Assembly (NCBI RefSeq): GCF_000619905.2
Contig: NZ_CP012371.1
Coordinates: forward strand, 1,426,001 to 1,490,000
Direction of reading: 5' to 3'
DNA length: 64,000 nt
Source: Nitrosospira briensis C-128
GTDB taxonomy: Bacteria > Pseudomonadota > Gammaproteobacteria > Burkholderiales > Nitrosomonadaceae
The notes under the pieces are model-generated. The model was not told the origin of the DNA and did no database searches. It saw nothing but the letters and a program-made list of their open reading frames with translations. Positions 1-8,611 of this stretch are shown one piece after another; position 1 is the first letter of the stretch, and each line of letters starts with the position of its first letter. The position numbers were made by a program, and so were the translations under genes.

Positions 1-405
1 AAAAACCGCCCGGCGTGCGTCCATGGCGAAGAAGTCCAGGCCGTCTACATAAATATCGATATCCTTCAGAAAATCATTTACGTTTGACGAGGTTATACCT
101 TCCGGAAATTGCACGATGTTTAATTCAGGGTTGATGTCGCGTGCCATCTGCGCCAGCACGTGCACTTTAGGCTGCTCAAGCGACGACATCACCGCACCTG
201 CTTGCCGGTTGAAGTTGGCGATTTCAAAAGTGTCAAAATCGGCAACATGGAACGTTCCGATCCCCAGCCTTGCCAATGTAAGCAAGTGCCCGCCACCCAC
301 ACCTCCCATTCCGGCGATAGCTACCCGCTTTTGGCGAAGAAGTAATTGCTCAGCTTCTGTGACCCAGCCGATATTTCGGTTAAAAGCGGCGTCGTAATCA
401 AAAAT
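1..405 (-). CDS. ThiF/HesA/MoeB family E1-like adenylyltransferase (5' part, runs off the window)
   Basis: The minus strand from 405 down to the window edge is open for 135 codons. The translation carries the E1 nucleotide-binding loop GMGGVGG (residues 32-38), followed by a DFD acidic motif (56-58) and the N-x-N-R-Q motif (64-68) that in ThiF, MoeB and HesA proteins binds ATP and the C-terminus of the adenylated protein or peptide. No ATG, GTG or TTG exists in frame before the glycine loop. The only reasonable start is ATT at 405-403, placed 8 bases after AAAGGAG; an in-frame TAG lies upstream. The gene points away from the acyltransferase at 714, so the two share a promoter region. The C-terminal part and any fused domain lie outside the window. 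The family is clear; the substrate is not. Confidence 0.8.
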   Translation of the reverse strand, partial: MFDYDAAFNRNIGWVTEAEQLLLRQKRVAIAGMGGVGGGHLLTLARLGIGTFHVADFDTFEIANFNRQAGAVMSSLEQPKVHVLAQMARDINPELNIVQFPEGITSSNVNDFLKDIDIYVDGLDFFAMDARRAVF

Positions 406-713
406 GAGGTTGTCTCCTTTCTAACGGACTCACTACTATCTCAAATCTTTGGAGTGGCCTATCGTGAAAGATACAGATTGCGACCCAACTGTTTAAAAAA
501 ATAAGGATCAACCTAATATAGAGATCCTGCTTCAGAAATCATCTTAATAGCCGTAATATAAGAAGTACCGGAGTTAGATGAGATTAATCGTATCGGTTGA
601 TTTTCAAGGTTTTCGCACGGATTGTTTTAGTAGTAAACTCGATAGATGTTTCATTTAAAGCCGTCCTTCTGGGAATGCTTTAATAACTACCTGAAAATCC
701 TGCAGGAGCTCTT
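406..713. other. Divergent intergenic region, AT-rich
   Basis: This 308-bp stretch separates the E1-like gene from the acyltransferase. It is visibly richer in A and T than its flanks and contains a short dyad (AGGATC/GATCCT near 520-547) and several TAATAT-like hexamers. It presumably holds both promoters. I see no open reading frame of note or known RNA element. Confidence 0.4.
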
Positions 714-1454
714 ATGTTTTTGCCAGAAATTTTCAATCTGGGCAATGTTTTCAAACAGTATTTTGAAATTGTACCGGCATACTCGAGCAAACTGAAGGAT
801 GAAGTGTATCGATTACGACATAAGGTTTATTGTGAAGATCTGAAATATGAGCCGATTCAAGCGGATAAACGGGAAGTCGATGAACATGACTCCTATTCGC
901 TGCATCTGCTGATGCGCAGTATAAAGACAAACGAGTTCGTGGGTTGTACCCGTATTGTCCGTCCCCGTCTTGAAAATCCGCAGCACCCTTTGCCTTTCGA
1001 AGTGACCTGTTCAGGTATGCTTGATCGATCTATCATGGATCCTATCCAGCTACAGCGTCACAGTATGGCCGAAGTGTCTCGCCTTGCGGTTATAAGCAGT
1101 TATCGCAGGCGCAAAGATGAAGCAAACCGGGCAATCAGCATCTCGAATGACGACTTTGGCACGTCGAAGCAACCACGTTTTCCATTTATCCCCGTTGGGT
1201 TATATCTCGGCACCACAGAACTCGCGCGCATCAACGGAATCACTACGCTGTTCGTCCTGGCGGAGCAGCGGCAGGTCACACATTTCAGCAAACTGGGCGT
1301 CAAACTTCATGTCGTGGGTAAGCCGGTAGAACATCGAGGTCCACGTGTGCCCGCCGTCATGAATGTCAACGACATCATCGTCAATATGCGTACTTTCTTT
1401 CGCCCGCTTTATCAAACTATAGCGGCGGATATCAAGAGAAACATGTCACAGTAA
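714..1454 (+). CDS. PEP-CTERM/exosortase system-associated acyltransferase (GNAT fold)
   Basis: A 246-residue protein with the pattern of the PEP-CTERM/exosortase-associated acyltransferase family: an N-terminal YRLRHKVYCED segment, a conserved arginine-rich RIVRPR strand, an AEVSRLAVISSYRRR segment, and a GLYLG/LFVLAEQRQVTHFSKLGV core. The family is related to autoinducer synthases and to FeeM-type N-acyl amino acid synthases, and usually occurs in genomes with exosortase-sorted extracellular polymer systems. The ATG at 714 follows a good ribosome site (CAGGAG). The gene is divergent from an E1-like adenylyltransferase. No exosortase or PEP-CTERM protein lies in this window, so the acyl acceptor is unknown. 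Confidence 0.85.
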   Translation: MFLPEIFNLGNVFKQYFEIVPAYSSKLKDEVYRLRHKVYCEDLKYEPIQADKREVDEHDSYSLHLLMRSIKTNEFVGCTRIVRPRLENPQHPLPFEVTCSGMLDRSIMDPIQLQRHSMAEVSRLAVISSYRRRKDEANRAISISNDDFGTSKQPRFPFIPVGLYLGTTELARINGITTLFVLAEQRQVTHFSKLGVKLHVVGKPVEHRGPRVPAVMNVNDIIVNMRTFFRPLYQTIAADIKRNMSQ

Positions 1455-1679
1455 CAGAACTCCAAGGGCCTTCTTGGGCCGGAGAGGCTCTCTCTCATTG
1501 TCATCCGGCGTGTGTCACCTGTGCCGCCAATTATTGATCCCGCGCATGTTCTGCGTTGCGGCAATTTCCATATTTCAACGACTCCATTTTATTCAAAATA
1601 TCCCTATTGTATTCGAGGCTATTGAGGTTCACACTTTGCGTGGGTAGACCGATTATTGCGAAATATGGGGAGAGTCAAA

Positions 1680-2894
1680 ATGAAAAAAAAACTCTGCTTG
1701 ACGCTGTGTGGTGTAGCTAATCTGTTTCTGCTGTGTTTCAGCGCTTGGGCGAGCGAGAGCGGCGCTGGTTTCGAGCTCAATGAGGCTCGGCAAGTGGCTC
1801 AGTATAATTATGTTATTCACATCCTGGCGATGTTGCTGGTGGGTTTCGGTTTTCTGATGGTATTCGTCAGGAGATACGGGTTTGGCGCCACGACCGGCAC
1901 TTATCTTGTGGTAGCCGTCGGCCTTCCCCTTTACATGCTCCTGCGCGCAAATGGTATTTTTGCGCATGAAATTGCTCCGAACACAATCAAGGCGCTCCTG
2001 TTTGCCGAATTCGCCGTGGCTGCCGCGCTCATTGCCATGGGAGCCGTACTGGGACGTCTACGGGTTTTTCAATATGCATTACTGGCACTTTTCCTCATTC
2101 CGGCGTATCTGATGAACGAATGGCTGGTACTGGACAATGGGATGGGTTTGACTAAAGGTTATCAGGATACTGCCGGATCAGTCATCATCCATGCCTTTGG
2201 TGCTTATTTTGGCTTGGGATTATCCCTCGCATTGACCACCGCGCGACAACGCAGTCAACCGATTGAATCAGACGCCACCTCTGATCGCTTTGCCATGCTC
2301 GGCTCCATGGTATTGTGGATTTTCTGGCCAAGCTTCGCCACAGCCATTGTTCCTTTTGAAGAGATGCCGCAAACCGTCGTCAACACGGTACTTGCGTTAT
2401 GCGGCGCCACCCTCAGCACCTATTTCCTGAGCACGTATTTTCACAAGGGAAAAACGTCAATGGTCGACATGGCAAATGCGGCCCTGGCTGGAGGAGTAGC
2501 CATAGGATCGACATGCAATATTGTCTCACCGACAGGCGCTTTCGCAATCGGCCTGCTGGCCGGCGCTGTCAGCGTCATCGGTTATGTGTTTATCCAGCCC
2601 AGGCTGGAAGCACACTTCAAAATCATCGACACCTGCGGCGTCCATAATCTTCACGGAATGCCTGGATTGTTGGGTGCATTGACTGCCATCGTGGTGATGC
2701 CCGGTATCGCGGCTGCTCAGTTCATCGGCATTATCTTCAGTGTCGTGTTCGCCTTCGTGACCGGACTCATCGCCGGTGCGGCGATCAAAGCCACAGGCAC
2801 TACGCGACTGGCCTATGAGGATAGTGAGGAATTCGCTCACTGTGAAACGCCGGATATCGAGAATATAGAACTCGAAGTCGAGACACGAACCTGA
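1680..2894 (+). CDS. Rh50-type ammonium/ammonia channel
   Basis: A 404-residue polytopic membrane protein of the Rh branch of the Amt/Mep/Rh superfamily. The start at 1680 is preferred over an in-frame TTG at 1656 because GGGAGAG precedes it and it begins a signal peptide (about residues 1-28, ending SAWAS). Rh signatures are present: DTAGSVIIHAFGAYFG with the first pore histidine at 171, SMVDMANAALAGGVAIGS, and DTCGVHNLHGMPG with the second pore histidine at 325. These match the twin-histidine pair of the Nitrosomonas europaea Rh50 channel almost residue for residue in position. Rh50 replacing Amt is typical of some ammonia-oxidising bacteria, where it probably carries NH3 or NH4+ to ammonia oxidation and assimilation. 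Confidence 0.92.
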   Translation: MKKKLCLTLCGVANLFLLCFSAWASESGAGFELNEARQVAQYNYVIHILAMLLVGFGFLMVFVRRYGFGATTGTYLVVAVGLPLYMLLRANGIFAHEIAPNTIKALLFAEFAVAAALIAMGAVLGRLRVFQYALLALFLIPAYLMNEWLVLDNGMGLTKGYQDTAGSVIIHAFGAYFGLGLSLALTTARQRSQPIESDATSDRFAMLGSMVLWIFWPSFATAIVPFEEMPQTVVNTVLALCGATLSTYFLSTYFHKGKTSMVDMANAALAGGVAIGSTCNIVSPTGAFAIGLLAGAVSVIGYVFIQPRLEAHFKIIDTCGVHNLHGMPGLLGALTAIVVMPGIAAAQFIGIIFSVVFAFVTGLIAGAAIKATGTTRLAYEDSEEFAHCETPDIENIELEVETRT

Positions 2895-2944
2895 GGAGCA
2901 AGCCGGATAATTGCCAAATTTCTGGTGTAGCGTATAGCAGGCTG

Positions 2945-4396
2945 CTACATCAGGATGAGGTCATACTGTTCCTGCGTATAGGCCGCTTCCACCTGCAGGC
3001 TGACCGTTTTAGCAATGAAATCAGCCAGTTGTGCAAGACTTTGCGATTCTTCATCAAGAAATAGATCGATGACTTCTTGCGAAGCGAGAATACGGAATTC
3101 GTGCGCGTCGAATTGACGGGCTTCGCGCAACAATTCACGCAGGATTTCGTAGCATATCGTCTGAGCGGTTCTCACCTTGCTGCGGCCCTGGCAAGTGGGA
3201 CATGTCTCGCATAATATGTGAGCAAGACTTTCCCTTGTGCGCTTGCGCGTCATTTCCACAAGCCCAAGCGCCGTGAAACCATTCACAGTCATATGCGTCC
3301 GGTCTTTCATCAGCGATCTCTTGAATTCCGCCAGGACCGCATTTTTGTGTTCCACATTTTCCATGTCTATAAAGTCAATAATAATAATTCCGCCCAGGTT
3401 GCGCAGGCGCAACTGGCGCGCTATGACCTGGGCTGCTTCGAGGTTAGTTTTAAAAATGGTATCGTCAAAGCTGCGTATACCGATGAAGCCTCCCGTATTG
3501 ACATCTATGGTTGTGAGCGCCTCCGTCTGATCGATAATCAGATATCCACCGGATTTCAGGTTTACGCGTCGTGCCAGGGATTTCTCGATTTCATCTTCCA
3601 CCCCGTAAAGATCGAATAGCGGCCGCACCCCGGCATAGTGATCTATTCGTCCCACAACATTTGTCATGTAGACCTGGGCAAACGCCATCATTTTTTGTGA
3701 GGTTTCGCGCGAATCCACCAAAATACGCGCCGTATGGTCGTTGACGAAATCGCGTAATACGCGGTAGCTGAGGTTCAGGTCCTGGTACAACAACCCGGGC
3801 TGAGCAGTGGCGGACTTTTCCTTGATGTCGTGCCACAATTTATTCAGATATTCGATATCCGTTTGCAAATCCTGGTCGCTGGCGGCTTCCGCCATCGTGC
3901 GGATAATGAAGCCCCCTTTTTCATCCGGGGACAGCAGGTGTTTCAATTTTTCGCGCAACGACTTTCGCTCGGTTTCATCCTCGATCCGTTGAGAAATGCC
4001 GATATGGGATACCTGGGGCAGATAAACCAGCATTCGCCCCGCAATACTGACCTGCGTAGACAGCCGCGCCCCCTTGGCACCAATGGAATCCTTGATTACC
4101 TGGACGAGAATATTCTTGCCTTCGTGCAGCAATTTTTCGATGGGCTTGCCGGCGTCCTCGCTCTGGCGCAATCTCCAAATGTCTGCGAGATGGAGAAAGG
4201 CGGCACGATCCAAGCCGATATCCACGAAGGCCGACTGCATTCCCGGCAGGACTCTAGTAACGCGGCCATTGTAGATGTTGCCAACGATTCCACGGCTGCT
4301 GGTGCGCTCTATGTGCAGTTCTTGCACCGCCCCATGCTCGACTACGGCCACACGAGTTTCCTGCGGGGTAACGTTGACAAGAATTTCGCTGTTCAT
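2945..4396 (-). CDS. rng: Ribonuclease G
   Basis: A protein of 483 residues starting MNSEILVNVTPQETRVA, which matches the RNase G N-terminus (an upstream in-frame start at 4447 would add 17 unlikely residues and overlap maf). It has an N-terminal S1-like RNA-binding region, the catalytic aspartates in TIDVNTGGF (D298) and IIIIDFID (D341) that bind Mg2+, and a CETCPTC zinc-link motif towards the C-terminus. It lacks the long C-terminal degradosome scaffold of RNase E. RNase G processes the 5' end of 16S rRNA and degrades some mRNAs. It lies 31 bp downstream of maf on the same strand, an arrangement common in proteobacteria. Confidence 0.95.
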   Translation of the reverse strand: MNSEILVNVTPQETRVAVVEHGAVQELHIERTSSRGIVGNIYNGRVTRVLPGMQSAFVDIGLDRAAFLHLADIWRLRQSEDAGKPIEKLLHEGKNILVQVIKDSIGAKGARLSTQVSIAGRMLVYLPQVSHIGISQRIEDETERKSLREKLKHLLSPDEKGGFIIRTMAEAASDQDLQTDIEYLNKLWHDIKEKSATAQPGLLYQDLNLSYRVLRDFVNDHTARILVDSRETSQKMMAFAQVYMTNVVGRIDHYAGVRPLFDLYGVEDEIEKSLARRVNLKSGGYLIIDQTEALTTIDVNTGGFIGIRSFDDTIFKTNLEAAQVIARQLRLRNLGGIIIIDFIDMENVEHKNAVLAEFKRSLMKDRTHMTVNGFTALGLVEMTRKRTRESLAHILCETCPTCQGRSKVRTAQTICYEILRELLREARQFDAHEFRILASQEVIDLFLDEESQSLAQLADFIAKTVSLQVEAAYTQEQYDLILM

Positions 4397-4427
4397 GAAA
4401 GATTTTTCTGTCGTTTTTTTTTCAAGT

Positions 4428-5072
4428 TCATGGAAATATTTCAACACCGGATTCTTGTAACAGTTGCGCTGTCTCGAATAGCGGCAATCCCATTACACCA
4501 CTGTAGCTGCCGGAAATTTCCGCGATAAAAACTGCGGCCATCCCTTGAATTGCGTAACCCCCCGCTTTATCGAGCGCCTCGCCCACAGAGAGATAGCATT
4601 GGATTTCGTGCTCGCTGATATCGCGGAATCGCACGACAGAGCGGGACATACTGACTTGTATCCCATTTTGTGCAGCTACCGCTACTGCGGTCAATACCTG
4701 ATGAGTCTGGCCGGAGAGTGCGCGCAGCATCTCTTTTGCATCAGCGACGTTTTCTGGTTTACCGAAAATACGCTCCCCCAGCACCACTGCCGTGTCCGCC
4801 GCCAGCACGGGAAGCTCCGTCAGCCTCCGCTCTAAAAGCCGGGCCCGTCCCATTTCAGCCTTTGCTACGGCGATGCGCCTGGTGTAATCAGCCGGCGCCT
4901 CGCCTGACAGCACGACCTCAGCCATATCCGCTCCCCGCGGCGCGGCCTCACGCAGCAACAGGGTTCCGAAATTCACGCCGATCTGCTTCAATAATTCCCG
5001 CCGCCGTGGACTGCGGGAAGCAAGATAAATGCGATTTTCTGATAGAGTCATGTAGGGAGCGCTGAGAGACAT
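4428..5072 (-). CDS. maf: Maf-type nucleoside triphosphate pyrophosphatase
   Basis: A 214-residue Maf/HAM1-fold protein. It has the N-terminal LASRSPRRREL motif (residues 18-27) that binds the triphosphate and the catalytic aspartate in LAADTAVV (D93), then GKP and KAGGYAIQG motifs typical of the dTTP/UTP pyrophosphatase (YhdE) group. Such proteins hydrolyse dTTP, UTP and modified pyrimidine nucleotides and influence septation when overproduced. A second ATG 7 codons in (5051) could be the true start; neither has a strong ribosome site. It is in a minus-strand cluster with rlmH upstream and rng downstream. Confidence 0.92.
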   Translation of the reverse strand: MSLSAPYMTLSENRIYLASRSPRRRELLKQIGVNFGTLLLREAAPRGADMAEVVLSGEAPADYTRRIAVAKAEMGRARLLERRLTELPVLAADTAVVLGERIFGKPENVADAKEMLRALSGQTHQVLTAVAVAAQNGIQVSMSRSVVRFRDISEHEIQCYLSVGEALDKAGGYAIQGMAAVFIAEISGSYSGVMGLPLFETAQLLQESGVEIFP

Positions 5073-5133
5073 TCGGAATAAGCCGGATTACCCTCCTCCA
5101 GGAAATGCCTGATCTTACCCGAGCATGGCCTTT

Positions 5134-5604
5134 CTATGCTCGATGATAGGGATGTCCTTTGATAAGCGACATGGCACGATACAACTGTTCCACCAGCAGT
5201 ACCCGCGCCAGGCCATGCGGCAGCGTCAGCGCGGACAATGCCAGAACTTCGTCAGCCGAATTTTTGATGCTGGCGTCCAACCCATCCGCGCCACCAATGA
5301 GAAAAACGATATCTCCCCCAGCCGCCATCCACCGGTTAATAGAATCGGCCAGCTTGATGGTGGTCTGCTGCCTGCCGCACTCATCCAATGCGACGATATA
5401 ATGCTTGGCCGGCAGCAACGCCCGGATGCGGATGGCCTCCGCTGCCAGCAACTGCTCCACCTTTTTGCCGCCGACACGTTTTTCCGGCTTGACTTCAAGC
5501 AGTTCAACAGCAGCCTCATGCGGCATCCGTTTGGCGTATTCTTCGAACCCCGTCGCGACCCATTGCGGCATTTTATGACCCACCGCACAAATAATGAACT
5601 TCAT
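5134..5604 (-). CDS. rlmH: 23S rRNA (pseudouridine1915-N3)-methyltransferase RlmH
   Basis: A 156-residue SPOUT methyltransferase, the usual length for RlmH. It begins [16 protein letters not shown], contains LDECGRQQ and the FLIGGADGL loop that forms part of the trefoil-knot SAM site, and ends [11 protein letters not shown], with the C-terminal YHR tail diagnostic of the family. RlmH methylates pseudouridine 1915 in helix 69 of the large subunit. The gene follows rsfS by 12 bp on the same strand, the classic nadD-rsfS-rlmH order, so the three are probably cotranscribed. Confidence 0.96.
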   Translation of the reverse strand: MKFIICAVGHKMPQWVATGFEEYAKRMPHEAAVELLEVKPEKRVGGKKVEQLLAAEAIRIRALLPAKHYIVALDECGRQQTTIKLADSINRWMAAGGDIVFLIGGADGLDASIKNSADEVLALSALTLPHGLARVLLVEQLYRAMSLIKGHPYHRA

Positions 5605-5616
5605 TACGGTAGAGGT

Positions 5617-6099
5617 TCAGGCCTCGTCAGAGGAATCCAGCTTTGTCTTGGCGGCTTTATTTTTTTCAACTGGGGAAACCGCCTTAGCTTTAGCTGGGGC
5701 GGCGCGGCGTTTGACGGCGGGCGGCTCGGCAGTAGCCTTGCTCCTGGCCAACCTTGCGGAAGCCTTGTTTACTTTTATTCCTTCTGCCCACAATTCTTCC
5801 AGGTTGTAGTGCGCGCGCACAGCCACCTGCATGACATGCACCAACACATCGCCTAAGTCGACCAATATCCATTCGCCGTTCTGTTCGCCTTCCATGCCAT
5901 AGACCGTACCTCCGGCTGCCTTGACGCTCTCCGCCACATTATTCGCAATCGCTTTCGTTTGCCGGGTAGAGTCCCCGCTGGCAATAATCATACGATCAAA
6001 TAATGCTGTTATTTTTGTCACATCCAGCACTTCAACATCTCGTGCCTTAATTTCTTCCAGGGCAGCAACAATCGTTTTCACCAGTTTAGTGAGCGTCAT
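5617..6099 (-). CDS. rsfS: Ribosomal silencing factor RsfS with a basic C-terminal extension
   Basis: The first 110 residues are a standard RsfS/Iojap domain (AGDS-like ASGDSTRQTKAIA, GMEGEQNGEWILVDLGDVLVHVM), which binds uL14 on the 50S subunit and blocks subunit joining in starved cells. The protein is 160 residues, longer than the usual 105-120: the last 50 or so are rich in lysine, alanine and proline and look disordered. The ATG overlaps the nadD stop codon (ATGA), suggesting translational coupling. Confidence 0.94.
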   Translation of the reverse strand: MTLTKLVKTIVAALEEIKARDVEVLDVTKITALFDRMIIASGDSTRQTKAIANNVAESVKAAGGTVYGMEGEQNGEWILVDLGDVLVHVMQVAVRAHYNLEELWAEGIKVNKASARLARSKATAEPPAVKRRAAPAKAKAVSPVEKNKAAKTKLDSSDEA

Positions 6100-6770
6100 C
6101 CTTTTTCCGAATATAAGTGATTTGCTGCAATATAGTCGAGCGCGGCGTCGGGCATCAAATAACGAATGCTTTTCCCTGCGGCGACTCGTGCGCGAATGAC
6201 CGTTGCTGAAATATCCAGCAAAGTCGTCTGAGCGATAAAAATCATGCCGCTGGTTGCGTGCTTGAGGCTATCCACGCTTGATACCCAGCGCCGCGCGCAC
6301 TCTGCGTTTAATTCCTGCGGCAGGATATCGGGATTCACCGTAAGCATATGACCCGGGCGGGCGGCAATAATAAAGTGGCATAACCCGAACAGTTCACGCC
6401 AATTGTGCCAGGCGGCAAGATTCATGAACGCGTCTGCTCCGGTAACAAAACATAGCGCGACATCCTTCCCCAATTCCTGTTTGAGCTCGCGCAACGACTC
6501 CACGGTATAGCTTACCCCGGGACGCCGGATTTCACGCTCATCCAGAATAAACCTGGCATTGCTCTGGATTGCCAAACCGACCATGGCAGCCCGATGCTGC
6601 AGCGATGCCTCGGGAGAGCGGCGCAAGCGAGGACATCCAGCAGGAATAAAATGCATTTTTCGCACGTCGATCATTTCGGCAATCTCTTCAGCTATCCGCA
6701 AATGACCATAATGGATAGGGTCAAAGGTTCCGCCGAAAATACCGATGAGCGAATGCCCGGAACTATGCAT
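6096..6770 (-). CDS. nadD: Nicotinate-nucleotide adenylyltransferase
   Basis: A 224-residue nucleotidyltransferase that makes nicotinic acid adenine dinucleotide from nicotinate mononucleotide and ATP in NAD synthesis. It shows the GGTFDPIHYGHL signature (residues 13-24), the VTGADAFMNLAAW motif in mid-protein, and a C-terminal ISATVIRAR motif matching the ISSTxxR phosphate-binding element. It leads the nadD-rsfS-rlmH cluster. Its upstream region holds an inverted-repeat mobile element (6849-7009), leaving only about 80 bp of native upstream sequence. Confidence 0.95.
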   Translation of the reverse strand: MHSSGHSLIGIFGGTFDPIHYGHLRIAEEIAEMIDVRKMHFIPAGCPRLRRSPEASLQHRAAMVGLAIQSNARFILDEREIRRPGVSYTVESLRELKQELGKDVALCFVTGADAFMNLAAWHNWRELFGLCHFIIAARPGHMLTVNPDILPQELNAECARRWVSSVDSLKHATSGMIFIAQTTLLDISATVIRARVAAGKSIRYLMPDAALDYIAANHLYSEKG

Positions 6771-6848
6771 GGGCCGATAAAATCAGACACATGGAAGCGG
6801 AGAAAAGTTGTTTAGGATATTTTTGTCCTCATCATGGCAGTTTTTTAG

Positions 6849-7009
6849 CCCGGAAGTTTCATAAATTCGCGTGATGATTGCGCAGGATTTTGTTTTGTAG
6901 GGAGATTTTGTGAAAGAGTGGTGTAGTTATTCATACGCCCGACTGAACGAAATTTTCATACGAAACAAAAGACCAGCAAGGGCGCGCGTCAATTTATGAA
7001 ACATCCGGG
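6849..7009. mobile_element. MITE-like element, family A copy 1 (161 bp)
   Basis: A 161-bp element bounded by inverted repeats CCCGGAAGTTTCATAAATT (left) and its complement with one mismatch (right). It is flanked by a 4-bp direct duplication TTAG (6845-6848 and 7010-7013). A copy at 29903-30063 differs at only 4 positions. It has no reading frame able to encode a transposase, so it must be moved in trans. The right TTAG contains the aceF stop codon (TAA on the minus strand), so target duplication preserved the stop. Confidence 0.88.
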
Positions 7010-8383
7010 TTAGAGCAATAATCGCCGCAGGTCGGCCAAGGCCTCGGCCAGGAAAGAAGTGAAGCGCGCGGCGGTTGCTCCATCGATCACGCGGTGGTCA
7101 TAGGATAGCGACAACGGCAGTATAAAACGGGGAACAAACTGTCCATCCCGATAAACCGGCTGCATACTGGCGCGGGATACGCCCAGGATGGCAACCTCGG
7201 GTGCGTTTATAATAGGCGTGAATGCGGTGCCGCCGATGCCTCCCAGGCTGCTGATAGTAAAACTTGCTCCCTGCATGTCGGTGGGTTTCAGCTTTCCGCT
7301 GCGTGCAAGCGCCGCCAGATCAGCCATCTCTTTAGCAATGGCAACCACGCCTTTTCGGTCCACATCCCGGATCACCGGCACCACCAATCCATTGGGTGTA
7401 TCTGCTGCAAACCCGATGTGGCAATACTTCTTCATGACCAGGCTCATCTCGCCACCGTCACTGACAAGCGATGCATTGAACTCGGGAAATTTTTTCAGCG
7501 CTGCTGCGGATGCCCGCATTAAAAAGGCCAATACCGTTATTTTCACACCCTCTTCTTTTATCTCCGCGTTGGATTTCTTGCGTAAGGCCTCCAGTTCCGT
7601 AATATCAGCCCCTTCGAACTGCGTAACATGCGGGATCATTACCCAGTTACGGTGCAGGTTGGCTCCTGATATTCTTTGAATACGCGACAACGGTTTCAAC
7701 TCCACCGGGCCGAATCTTGCGAAATCGACCTCCGGCCACGGCAGCAGATCAAGTGTCGCGCCGGCGCCGCCATGCGGCTTCGATAATTCAGCCTTGACGT
7801 AGGCTTGAATATCCTCCTTGAGGATGCGCTGCTTACGGCCGTTGCCCTTTACCCGACCGAGATTCACGCCAAGTTCCCGCGCAAATCGCCTGACCGATGG
7901 GCTGGCATGAGCATTTGCAAAGTTGGCTTCGTCTGTTTCGGAGGCAAGATTTACCGATGAACGAGCCGGCTGGCGTGTCAAAGCTGGCTCTGGTGGCTGG
8001 GTTCCAGAGTCGGGCACACTCTGAGACTCGGCAGGCGCCTCCGAGGGCGAAGGCTGGGCAGACGACTGAGAAACTGAGACTGAAGCCGCTGCTGGTTCTG
8101 TGCCTGAGGCAGATGAGGAATCAGGTGGCGCACTATCCGTTTCGGAGACTTCCATTACCAAAACGAGCGTACCTTCAGAAACCTTATCACCCACCTTTAC
8201 AGATACATCCTTGACTATGCCTGCAAATGGTGAAGGCACTTCTATCGTTGCCTTATCCGACTCCAACGCAATCAAGGGGTCTTCCGCCTCGACAGAATCA
8301 CCGGGTTTCACCAGAACCTCTATCACGGGGACATCTTTAAAATCGCCAATGTCGGGGATTAATACCTGTTTGGTCTCTGCCAC
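7010..8383 (-). CDS. aceF: Pyruvate dehydrogenase E2, dihydrolipoamide acetyltransferase
   Basis: A 457-residue E2 with one lipoyl domain (lipoylated lysine K44 in ESDKATIEVPSP), a Pro/Ser/Ala/Glu-rich linker (about 80-150), a peripheral-subunit-binding domain (about 158-195) and the catalytic acetyltransferase core ending SLSYDHRVIDGA (His430). It transfers the acetyl group from E1 to CoA in the core of the pyruvate dehydrogenase complex. It lies 228 bp downstream of aceE. Many proteobacteria have two or three lipoyl domains; here there is one. The stop codon lies within the target duplication of a MITE. The lpd gene for E3 is not in the window. Confidence 0.96.
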   Translation of the reverse strand: MAETKQVLIPDIGDFKDVPVIEVLVKPGDSVEAEDPLIALESDKATIEVPSPFAGIVKDVSVKVGDKVSEGTLVLVMEVSETDSAPPDSSSASGTEPAAASVSVSQSSAQPSPSEAPAESQSVPDSGTQPPEPALTRQPARSSVNLASETDEANFANAHASPSVRRFARELGVNLGRVKGNGRKQRILKEDIQAYVKAELSKPHGGAGATLDLLPWPEVDFARFGPVELKPLSRIQRISGANLHRNWVMIPHVTQFEGADITELEALRKKSNAEIKEEGVKITVLAFLMRASAAALKKFPEFNASLVSDGGEMSLVMKKYCHIGFAADTPNGLVVPVIRDVDRKGVVAIAKEMADLAALARSGKLKPTDMQGASFTISSLGGIGGTAFTPIINAPEVAILGVSRASMQPVYRDGQFVPRFILPLSLSYDHRVIDGATAARFTSFLAEALADLRRLLL

Positions 8384-8611
8384 GCCTCTTCCTTAATTCG
8401 TGTTTTACGTGCGATATTTTCAATGAAATGGTAACTGCACGGCTTCATCTGCGGCTCTGGCGTCCGGCATATCCGCACCTCCCATCCCGTCACCCTCGCC
8501 GTCCTGTTTCTTACCGATGTAGTGGAAAAAATATTACTGAAGCGCGAATCGGTTCATGCCTGCGCTTCGAATGCAACTTGCGCATTTTGCGCTTGTCATT
8601 TTCCGGGTCTC

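Noticed and set aside
3830-4528. 232-codon plus-strand frame opposite rng and maf
   Set aside because: It spans the boundary of two well-supported genes on the other strand and has no family features.
5125-5856. 243-codon plus-strand frame opposite rlmH and rsfS
   Set aside because: It is antisense to two conserved genes with complete motifs.
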